Part shown: positions 57,741-64,000 of the stretch, in pieces
Layout: every line of letters starts with the position of its first letter
How positions within the stretch are numbered: the stretch's first letter is position 1
Origin: Limnochorda pilosa
GTDB lineage: Bacteria; Bacillota; Limnochordia; Limnochordales; Limnochordaceae
Length of the DNA: 64,000 nucleotides
Reading direction: 5' to 3'
NCBI RefSeq assembly: GCF_001544015.1
Contig: NZ_AP014924.1
Location: forward strand, 3,286,001 to 3,350,000
Notes under the pieces: model-generated
Seen by the model: the letters and a program-made list of their open reading frames with translations, nothing else
Told to the model about the DNA's origin: nothing
Database searches by the model: none
Made by a program: the position numbers and the translations under genes

Positions 57741-58745
57741 TCACCCCCCCAACCCTTCCCGCCAGAGCCGCGCGAACTCGGTGGCGTAGTAGGTGAGGAT
57801 CAGGTCCGCCCCGGCCCGGCGGATGGCGGTGAGGCTTTCCAGGAAGGCCTGGCGCTCATCGATCCAGCCCTGCATGCCGGCCGCCCTGAGCATCGCGTAC
57901 TCGCCGCTCACCTGATAGGCGGCCACCGGCAGCCCCACCCGCTCGCGGACCTGCCGGATCACGTCCAGGTAGGGGAGCGCGGGCTTCACCATCACCAGGT
58001 CTGCACCCTCGGCCACATCCAGGTCCACCTCGAGCAGGGCCTCCCGGGCGTTGGCCGGATCCATCTGGTACCCCCGCCGGTCGCCGAAAGCAGGCGCCGA
58101 CTCCGCCGCCTCCCGGAAGGGGCCGTAGAAGGCCGAGGCGTACTTGGCCGAGTACGCCAGGATGCTCACGTCGTCGAAGCCGGCCTCGTCCAGGGCTCGA
58201 CGGATGGCCGCCACCCGGCCGTCCATCATGTCGCTGGGGGCCACCCAGTCGACCCCGGCCCGGGCGTGGGAGAGGGCCGTACGGGCCAACCGGTCGAGGG
58301 TGGGGTCGTTGGCCACCCGCTCGCCCTGCAGCAGGCCGCAGTGCCCGTGGCTCGTGTACTCGCAGAGGCAGACGTCGGTGACCACCACCAACTCGGGCAG
58401 CTCCGCCTTCAGCCGCCGCACGGCCTGCTGCACCACGCCCTCCTCCGCCCAGGCCTCGCTGCCCTCCTCGTCCTTGCCCTCGGGTAGGCCGAAGAGGATC
58501 ACCGCAGGCACGCCCAGCTCAAAGGCCTCCCGGGCGGGCTCCACCACCCGGTCCACCGACCAGCGGTCCACGCCCGGCATGGAGGCCACCGGTTCCCGCA
58601 CGCCCCTGCCCGGGCGCACGAAGAGCGGCAGGATCAGATCGTCCGGCCGTACCCACGTCTCCCGCACCATCCGCCGCACGGTGCCGGACCGCCTCAGCCG
58701 CCGCATCCGCCGCTGGGGGAAACCCACGCCAGGACCCCTCATCAT
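57741..58745 (-). CDS. hemB: Porphobilinogen synthase
   Basis: Joins two 5-aminolevulinate molecules to porphobilinogen; 334 residues. The zinc-cysteine triad is seen in [14 protein letters not shown], so it is the zinc-dependent type. The Schiff-base lysines fall in [15 protein letters not shown] and [13 protein letters not shown] 58745 (directly followed by a second ATG at 58742) overlaps the hemD stop, so the genes are coupled. Confidence 0.96.
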   Translation of the reverse strand: MMRGPGVGFPQRRMRRLRRSGTVRRMVRETWVRPDDLILPLFVRPGRGVREPVASMPGVDRWSVDRVVEPAREAFELGVPAVILFGLPEGKDEEGSEAWAEEGVVQQAVRRLKAELPELVVVTDVCLCEYTSHGHCGLLQGERVANDPTLDRLARTALSHARAGVDWVAPSDMMDGRVAAIRRALDEAGFDDVSILAYSAKYASAFYGPFREAAESAPAFGDRRGYQMDPANAREALLEVDLDVAEGADLVMVKPALPYLDVIRQVRERVGLPVAAYQVSGEYAMLRAAGMQGWIDERQAFLESLTAIRRAGADLILTYYATEFARLWREGLGG

Positions 58746-59563
58746 CCGTTCTCTCCACCCTTTCCCATCGAGGCCGCCCGGGCCATGGCATCCACCAGGC
58801 CCCGCACGCTGGAGACCGGCGCCTCGACGTCTACCGGCAGCCCCAGCTCGCGGCAGCGGCGGGCGGTCACGGGACCGATGCAGGCCACCCGCGCCCGGCC
58901 GGACCACTCCTTCCGCCACCCGCCCAGGCGTTCCACGAGCCCCGTGGCCGTGGACGGGCTGGTGAGCGTCACCCACCCGAGCTCGCCCCGATCCAGGGCC
59001 TCCCGCACCTTCTCCGGGGGCTCGCCGCCCTCCTCCCGGGGCGTGGCCACCCGGTAGGCTTCCACCTCGGTGACCCGGGCCCCCGCGGCGCGCAGCCGGG
59101 TCACCAGCTCCGGCGACCCCAGGGGCGACCGGGCCACCAGGATCGCCTCCCCCTCAATCCCCTGGCCCGCCAGCGCCTCGGCCAGGTAGGCCGTCTCGAA
59201 CCGTTCGGGGACCAGGTCGGGCTCGACGCCCCACGCGCGCAGCGCGCGGGCCGTTCCCGGACCGACCGCCGCCACGCGCAGGCGCGCCAGGTCCAGGGCC
59301 CCTTTTCCCAGGTCCGCCAGGCGCTGCTGCACCGCTCCCACCCCGTTGGGGCTGGTGAGGACGAGCCAGCGGAACGTGTCCAGGCGGCGCAGCGCGTCCT
59401 CGAGGGGGCGGGGGTCCTGCGCGGGCAGCACCTCGATGGTGGGGAAGAGCCGCACGGTGGCACCTTCTGTTTCCAGGAGCGCGACCAGCTCCGCCGCCTG
59501 GTCGTGGCTCCGGGTGACCAGCACCGTCTGCCCCCGCAGCCGTCCTCCCGCGTCCCGCCCCAT
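58742..59563 (-). CDS. hemD: Uroporphyrinogen-III synthase
   Basis: Cyclises hydroxymethylbilane to uroporphyrinogen III; 273 residues. HemD is poorly conserved, but the order [50 protein letters not shown], the second domain [18 protein letters not shown] and [17 protein letters not shown] is characteristic. ATG 59563 shares one base with the tatC stop. The adjacent hemB and hemL support the call. Confidence 0.92.
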   Translation of the reverse strand: MGRDAGGRLRGQTVLVTRSHDQAAELVALLETEGATVRLFPTIEVLPAQDPRPLEDALRRLDTFRWLVLTSPNGVGAVQQRLADLGKGALDLARLRVAAVGPGTARALRAWGVEPDLVPERFETAYLAEALAGQGIEGEAILVARSPLGSPELVTRLRAAGARVTEVEAYRVATPREEGGEPPEKVREALDRGELGWVTLTSPSTATGLVERLGGWRKEWSGRARVACIGPVTARRCRELGLPVDVEAPVSSVRGLVDAMARAASMGKGGENG

Positions 59564-60333
59564 CACGGCCAGACCCCTTCCTCGCCCCGTCCGACGCGTA
59601 ACCGCTCGGCCCGCCGGGCCACCCAGGCGCCGATCTCGTACAGGAACAGGAGCGGTATGGCCAGCAAGGCCTGGGAGACCGGATCCGGCGGCGTGAGCAG
59701 CGCGCCGACGATGAAGGCCATGAGCACCACGTACCGCCGCTGGCGCGCCCAGAAGCGTGCGGGAACCACCCCGATCCGGGTGAGCGTGTAGGTCACCAGG
59801 GGAAGCTGGAAGACCAGCCCGAAGGGCAGGGTGACCCCCATGAGGAAGGAGAGGAAGCGGGCGATGGTGATGGTCGCGTGGATCCGCTCCGTCTGGAACC
59901 CCAGGAAGAAGCTGAGCATGAGCGGCAGCATGACGAACCAGCTGAAGACGATCCCGGCCACGAAGAGCACCACCACCACCGGCGCCAGGCGGTAGACGAG
60001 CCGCCGCTCGGTGGGGAAGAGGCCGGGGAGCACGAAGAGCCACGCCTCCACCAGAATGACGGGCGCCGCAGCGACCAGGCCCAGGGTCATGGCGATCTTC
60101 ACCAGGCTGACGAACGCCTCGGCGGGGGTGACGAAGACCAGGCGGCCCACTCTCTCCCCCAGGTAGGAGACCACCGCCGGCGTCAGGAACCATGCCATCG
60201 CGCTGGCCGCGATCCAGACGATCCCGCTCACCAGGAGACGCCGGCGCAACTCGGCCAGGTGCCCCGAGAGGGGCATGGTGGGTAGGCTGCTCTCCGAGAG
60301 GCTCACCGGCACTCCACGACCCTTCGCGTCCAC
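59563..60333 (-). CDS. tatC: Sec-independent protein translocase TatC
   Basis: Receptor of the Tat system that exports folded, often cofactor-bearing proteins; 256 residues with six helices. The TatC N-terminus (GHLAELRRRLLVSG), the first loop with the conserved Glu and the LTPPDPVSQALLAIPLLFLYEIG segment are present. The start is GTG 60333 (or GTG 60312). It follows tatA by 30 bases; no separate tatB is seen, as is usual in Gram-positive-type systems. Confidence 0.95.
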   Translation of the reverse strand: MDAKGRGVPVSLSESSLPTMPLSGHLAELRRRLLVSGIVWIAASAMAWFLTPAVVSYLGERVGRLVFVTPAEAFVSLVKIAMTLGLVAAAPVILVEAWLFVLPGLFPTERRLVYRLAPVVVVLFVAGIVFSWFVMLPLMLSFFLGFQTERIHATITIARFLSFLMGVTLPFGLVFQLPLVTYTLTRIGVVPARFWARQRRYVVLMAFIVGALLTPPDPVSQALLAIPLLFLYEIGAWVARRAERLRVGRGEEGVWP

Positions 60334-60362
60334 CGGCCGGGCCCTTCAGGCCTCGACACGGC

Positions 60363-60662
60363 TCAGGCGGTGCGGTCCTTTTCCTGCCCGCCGTTCCCAC
60401 CGCTCGGGGGGGTCTCCGGGGCATCGGGCGGCACCGCCGCGGGCCGATCCCCCTTCGCCTCCTCGGCGGCAGCTGCCGGTGAGCGGTCGGACGGGCGGCG
60501 TGGGGGCTCATCGCTCACCGAACCCAGCTGGCTCGAGGCTCGCCGGAACTCGTTCAGGCCCTTGCCCAGCGCCTTCCCCACCTCGGGCAGCTTCCCCGGC
60601 CCGAAGACGATCAGCGCCAGGATCAGGATCACCACCAGCTCCATGGGACCCAGGTTGAACAT
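60363..60662 (-). CDS. tatA: Sec-independent protein translocase TatA
   Basis: Pore-forming Tat component, 99 residues. N-terminal helix MELVVILILALIVFGPGKLP with the FGPGKLP hinge, an amphipathic helix (LPEVGKALGKGLNEFRR) and an acidic, Pro-rich tail. ATG 60662 has GGAGAGGG upstream; GTG 60671 is too near that element. Directly upstream of tatC. Confidence 0.94.
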   Translation of the reverse strand: MFNLGPMELVVILILALIVFGPGKLPEVGKALGKGLNEFRRASSQLGSVSDEPPRRPSDRSPAAAAEEAKGDRPAAVPPDAPETPPSGGNGGQEKDRTA

Positions 60663-60677
60663 GCCCACCACCCTCTC

Positions 60678-61202
60678 CTAGGCCTTGGCTCCGCCCCGGA
60701 CCTCCGAGCCGGCGTCGCCGTGCAGCCCCTCGCGCGTCTCCCGCACCAACCCCACGGCATGCCCGAGCTGCGGCCACACCACGTCCAGCGACTCCACGGC
60801 GCCGCGCGGGCTACCCGGCAGGTTGAGGATGAGGCTGCGCCCCCGCACCCCGCAGACCCCCCGGCTCAGCATGCTCGCGGGCGAACGCTCCAGGTTCCGC
60901 ACCCGCATGGCCTCCGAGAGCCCGGGGGCCTCACGATCGAGGACGGCCCGGGTCGCCTCCGGGGTCCGGTCTCGGGGCGTGAGACCCGTGCCGCCGGTGG
61001 TGAGGATCAACGGCACGCCGGCCACGTCGGCCAGCCAGCGGAGCCGTTCGCTCACCTCCGAGGGCTCGTCGGGTACGACCCCTCGCCACACCACCGTACC
61101 ACCCCGGGCTTCGACGAACTGCTGCAACGCCTCGCCGCTGGTGTCGCCGGTCCCGCCGGCCCGGGCCTTGGAATCGCTGACGGTGAGGACCGCGACCTGC
61201 AT
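60678..61202 (-). CDS. moaB: Molybdopterin adenylyltransferase-like protein (MoaB/MogA)
   Basis: 174-residue MogA/MoaB-fold protein that adenylylates molybdopterin before metal insertion. The MPT-binding motif LTTGGTGLTPRDRTPEAT, SPASMLSRGVCGVRGRSLIL and LPGSPRGAVESLD are typical. Starts at ATG 61202, next to hepT. No other molybdopterin gene is adjacent. Together with tat it hints at exported molybdoenzymes, which is inference. Confidence 0.92.
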   Translation of the reverse strand: MQVAVLTVSDSKARAGGTGDTSGEALQQFVEARGGTVVWRGVVPDEPSEVSERLRWLADVAGVPLILTTGGTGLTPRDRTPEATRAVLDREAPGLSEAMRVRNLERSPASMLSRGVCGVRGRSLILNLPGSPRGAVESLDVVWPQLGHAVGLVRETREGLHGDAGSEVRGGAKA

Positions 61203-61206
61203 CGCG

Positions 61207-62241
61207 CTACACCCGCCGCTCCACGCTGAAGTCGGCCACCGAGGCGAGCACCTGGCGCAGGGGCGTCGCGGGAAGCTCGTCCAGCCAATCCTTCGCCTCG
61301 CCGGCGAAACGCAGGGCCGTCTGGTACGTGTACTCGGTGGCGCCGTTCTCCCGCACCAGACGCAGGATCGTCTGGATCTCGCCTGTCCCGGGGATACCCC
61401 CGTCCAGGAGGGGCCGCACCGCCCGGCGGTGGTGAGGGTGCTTGAGAAGGTACAGGATGGGAAGGGTGATGACGCCCTCGGCCAGATCCCGCCCCGCGGG
61501 CTTGCCGATGGTTTCGCCGTCGGCCACCACGTCCAACAGGTCGTCGATGACCTGGAAGGCCATGCCCACCGAACGGCCGAAGTGCCACAGCCGCTTGGCC
61601 TGGTCCGGCGAGGCGCCCCCCGCGAGCGCGCCAGCCTGGCAGCAGGCGGCGAAGAAGAGAGCTGTCTTGCGCTCGATGCGGTCGAAGTAGTCTCGTTCCT
61701 CCTGCTCCGGGTCGGCCGCCCGTGCGTTCTGGATGATCTCCCCCTCGCACATGCGGTAGACCATCTCGGACATGATCTGCACGATCTCCGGCCGGCTCTC
61801 GCGCGTGAGCATCACCAGCGCGCGGGCCAACAGCGCGTCGCCGGAGAGGACCGCGTTCACGTTGCCCCACAGCCGGCCGGCGGTGGGGCGACCGCGGCGC
61901 GTGTCGGCTTCGTCGATGACGTCGTCGTGCACGAGGGTGGCCATGTGGATCATCTCGGAGGCGGCGGCCACGGGGATGGCTGGCTCCAGGTCCTCGCCGA
62001 AAAGGCGGGCCGAGAGCAGGACCAGGAGCGGTCGCACCCGCTTGCCACCACCCTGCACCAGGTGCAGCGCGATCGCGCGCGCCTCGGGCGGTGCGTCGTC
62101 GAAGGCCGCGAGGAGCCGCGCCTCCGCTTTCTCCATGGGTTCGTACACCAAGCCCGCAATCTCGCGGTAGAGGGCCGATTCCGCTGCCTTCCGGCCCGTG
62201 CCGCCGGCTCCGGTGCCGCTAACCTTCGAGGTAGTAGGCAA
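61207..62241 (-). CDS. hepT: Polyprenyl (probably heptaprenyl) diphosphate synthase
   Basis: Builds the isoprenoid tail of respiratory quinone; up to 344 residues. Both Asp-rich Mg sites are visible: LVHDDVIDEADTRRG and AFQVIDDLLDVVAD. The chain-length residue region upstream of the first site (SEMIHMATLV) fits a long-chain synthase. The start is TTG 62241, overlapping rex by 23 bases. The name hepT is chosen from family and context; the exact product length is not readable here, and no HepS partner is adjacent. Confidence 0.9.
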   Translation of the reverse strand: MPTTSKVSGTGAGGTGRKAAESALYREIAGLVYEPMEKAEARLLAAFDDAPPEARAIALHLVQGGGKRVRPLLVLLSARLFGEDLEPAIPVAAASEMIHMATLVHDDVIDEADTRRGRPTAGRLWGNVNAVLSGDALLARALVMLTRESRPEIVQIMSEMVYRMCEGEIIQNARAADPEQEERDYFDRIERKTALFFAACCQAGALAGGASPDQAKRLWHFGRSVGMAFQVIDDLLDVVADGETIGKPAGRDLAEGVITLPILYLLKHPHHRRAVRPLLDGGIPGTGEIQTILRLVRENGATEYTYQTALRFAGEAKDWLDELPATPLRQVLASVADFSVERRV

Positions 62242-62860
62242 GACGCTCCAACTCCAGGCTCAGGTCTGTGTGCGCGAGGTAGACGTGCTCCGGCACGTTC
62301 ACGTGGACCGGCGCGAAGTTCAGGATGGCCCGTACACCCGCCCGTACGCACCGGTCCACGGTCTCCTGGGCGGCGGCAGCGGGCACGGCCACCACGGCCA
62401 TCCGGATGCCGTGGCGTTCCAGGACTTCCTCCAGCTGGTCCGCGGGCTGGATCACCAGGTCACCCACCTGCTCCCCGTACTTCTCGGGGTCCGCGTCGAA
62501 GAGCGCAGCCACCCGCAGCCGGAAGTGGGGATCGCGGCGGTAGCGGTCCATGTTGAACCGCGCGAGTGCGTGCCCCAACGCCCCCATGCCGATGATGCCC
62601 AGATCCACCACCCGGTCGAGGTTCAGGATGCGCAGGAGCTCGTCCCGCAGGTAGGCGACCTCGTAGCCCACGCCCTGCTTGCCGAACTCGCCGAACCACG
62701 CCAGGTCCTTCCGGACCAGGGCCGGGCTCACCCCGGCACGGTCGCCCAGTTCCTGCGAGGACATGAGCCGCTTCTCGCCGTCCCGGCTCGCCTCGTCCAA
62801 GACCCTGAGGTATAGGGGAAGGCGTCGGACCACGGCGTCCGATATCTTGTTCCAGCGCAC
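62219..62860 (-). CDS. rex: Redox-sensing transcriptional repressor Rex
   Basis: NADH/NAD+-responsive repressor of respiratory and fermentative genes; 213 residues. N-terminal winged helix with SSQELGDRAGVSPALVRKDL followed by AWFGEFGKQGVGY, and a Rossmann domain with GIIGMGALGHALA and the C-terminal domain-swapped helix. The start is GTG 62860, with GGGGAGAGG upstream. It leads a long run of hepT, moaB, tat, heme, maoC and ndk genes. A matching operator-like site lies before nuoA. Confidence 0.95.
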   Translation of the reverse strand: MRWNKISDAVVRRLPLYLRVLDEASRDGEKRLMSSQELGDRAGVSPALVRKDLAWFGEFGKQGVGYEVAYLRDELLRILNLDRVVDLGIIGMGALGHALARFNMDRYRRDPHFRLRVAALFDADPEKYGEQVGDLVIQPADQLEEVLERHGIRMAVVAVPAAAAQETVDRCVRAGVRAILNFAPVHVNVPEHVYLAHTDLSLELERLAYYLEG

Positions 62861-62927
62861 CCGATCCTCTCCCCTGACGGCCCGTCCGCAAAGCGGGGTC
62901 CGAAATCGCGCTCAAAAGCACAAGCCC

Positions 62928-62957
62928 ATTATAGGGTTGCCGGTCCAGGGGCGTCAA
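62928..62957 (-). promoter_or_regulatory. Promoter of the rex operon
   Basis: Minus strand TTGACG (62957-62952), 18-base spacer, TATAAT (62933-62928). Just after the -10, TTGTGCT resembles one Rex half-site (also present in the nuo site), but the second half is poor, so autoregulation is only a possibility. Confidence 0.72.
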
Positions 62958-62992
62958 TTCGGCGCCATCCCATCCTTTGGTCGTTAAGCTTT

Positions 62993-64000
62993 CTACTCGA
63001 GATGCACCTCCACCTGCAAGCGTTCGGTCCCTCGCAGCAACTCGACCCGCAGGCGGCCGCCGAAGCCAGCTCCCACCACCGCCTGGCGGAGGTCCTCCAT
63101 CCGCTTCACGGAGCGCCCGTCCGCCGCCACCACCACGTCCCCTGCTTGCATGCCTGCCCGTTCGGCGGGTGAACCCGGCGCCACCTGGGTGACGTACGCG
63201 CCCCGGTCGACGGCGAGCTTCTGGCCCGTCTCCTCCTCGATCAGCTTACGGACTTCGGGTGTCAGCGATCCCCCCAGCACCCCCAGGCGCAGGGTCTTGC
63301 CGTGCTCGATGATCTGGCCCGCCAGGTGGAGCGCCTGGTTGATGGGCACCGCGAAGCCGAGGCCCTCGGCCGTCACCCCTTCCAGCTGCCGAACGACGGC
63401 GGTGGTCATGCCCACAACCTTCCCGTCCAGGTCCACCAGGGGCCCCCCGGAGTTCCCCGGGTTGATGGCGGCATCGGTCTGGATCATGCTCTCCAGGAAC
63501 AGGTGCCGGGCAGGATCGATCTCCACGTCGCGCCCCAAGGCGCTGATGATCCCCGCGGTCACCGAGTAGTCGAACCCCACGGGGTTGCCGATGGCGATGA
63601 CACCCTCCCCCACCGTGAGCCGGTCCGAGTTGCCGATGGGAGCCCTTGGCAGGTCTTTCCCTTCCGCCTGGAGCACGGCAAGGTCGGCCCAAGGATCCTG
63701 CCCCAAGAGGTGCGCGCGATACGACCGCCCGTCGGGCAGTTGGACGGTGATCGACCGGGCCCCTTCCACCACGTGCTGGTTGGTAAGGATGTGCCCCCGG
63801 TCGTCGATGACGATGCCAGACCCCTGCCCCTGCAGCCGGAAGCCAGGCGCCTGGGTGAAAAGCCCCGCGGGCCCGCCGGCGACCTCCGTGGAGACCTTCA
63901 CCACCGATGGTCCCACCCGGCGGATCGCGGTCACGACCGAGGCGCCGTCGTTCCCGGCGCCGGTCGCCAGCCCGCGCGGCAGCCCCGCCCCCGGTCCGGG
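62993..64000 (-). CDS. HtrA/DegP-like serine protease, 5' end cut by window edge
   Basis: S1C protease domain plus one PDZ domain, at least 335 residues visible. The catalytic triad is seen in LTNQHVVEGA (His), DPWADLAVL (Asp) and PGNSGGPLVD (Ser); the PDZ domain begins near VTQVAPGSPAERAGMQAGDV. The frame remains open to the right edge with no clear start, so the N-terminal signal/anchor is outside the window. Such proteases handle misfolded envelope proteins. Downstream is the rex promoter region. Confidence 0.93.
   Translation of the reverse strand, partial: PGPGAGLPRGLATGAGNDGASVVTAIRRVGPSVVKVSTEVAGGPAGLFTQAPGFRLQGQGSGIVIDDRGHILTNQHVVEGARSITVQLPDGRSYRAHLLGQDPWADLAVLQAEGKDLPRAPIGNSDRLTVGEGVIAIGNPVGFDYSVTAGIISALGRDVEIDPARHLFLESMIQTDAAINPGNSGGPLVDLDGKVVGMTTAVVRQLEGVTAEGLGFAVPINQALHLAGQIIEHGKTLRLGVLGGSLTPEVRKLIEEETGQKLAVDRGAYVTQVAPGSPAERAGMQAGDVVVAADGRSVKRMEDLRQAVVGAGFGGRLRVELLRGTERLQVEVHLE

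Noticed and set aside
62905-62927. Full Rex operator at the rex promoter
   Set aside because: One half-site (TTGTGCT) is present, but the second half matches only 3 of 7 positions. I mention it only as a weak possibility.

Overview
The window is a gene-dense, very GC-rich bacterial chromosome segment with few long gaps and heavy use of GTG/TTG starts and ATGA/GTGA stop-start overlaps. The gene set (DarA-type c-di-AMP receptor, Rex, PduO-type adenosyltransferase, zinc-type L31, a HepT-like prenyl synthase, NuoA-N, Tat, late heme genes) suits a respiring, high-GC, deep-branching Firmicutes-type organism (Limnochordia/Symbiobacteria-like). That placement is inference from gene content, not from a marker search. 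One tRNA (Asn) is present; I see no rRNA, CRISPR array, insertion sequence or prophage.

Layout. 1-11804 (minus): NADH:quinone oxidoreductase operon nuoABCDEFGHIJKL followed directly by a truncated nuoN, with a Rex-like operator just upstream of nuoA. 11999-20405: a small membrane protein, dcd, darA, and the minus-strand run DUF1015-guaB-M50 protease-folP-folK; guaB is split by a 455-residue in-frame intein placed exactly before the catalytic cysteine. 20550-25092 (plus): hydroxybutyryl-CoA dehydrogenase, acetate kinase, CcdA and an AI-2E-family membrane protein preceded by a 30-base near-perfect inverted repeat. 25107-38701 (minus): an HTH protein, a PhoR/PhoP-like two-component pair, an AsmA/TamB-like protein, adenosyltransferase, an MFS transporter, tRNA-Asn, lysS-greA, rpmE, a LysM-M23 peptidase, rho, a zinc-ribbon protein and a bifunctional nuclease homologue. 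38760-44664 (minus): pyrG and the polyamine operon pdaD-speE-speB-argS. 44888-55393 (plus): a six-gene MoxR/DUF58/VWA cluster ending in a 1472-residue fused VWA protein. 55427-62860 (minus): rex-hepT-moaB-tatA-tatC-hemD-hemB-hemL-maoC-ndk, apparently one long operon behind a good promoter. 62993-64000: an HtrA-type protease cut by the right edge.

How it fits together. Complex I, prenyl chain synthesis (probably for menaquinone), heme steps, Tat export and Rex (an NADH/NAD+ sensor) point to NADH-driven respiration with redox-controlled expression. PdaD, SpeE and SpeB form a route from arginine to spermidine. Housekeeping functions (guaB, pyrG, dcd, ndk, lysS, argS, rho, greA, rpmE) fill the rest. 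The most unusual item is the guaB intein. Next come the Rex site at nuoA, the inverted-repeat element upstream of the AI-2E gene, the VWA fusion, an AsmA-like protein in a Firmicutes-like setting, and the direct nuoL-nuoN junction without nuoM.
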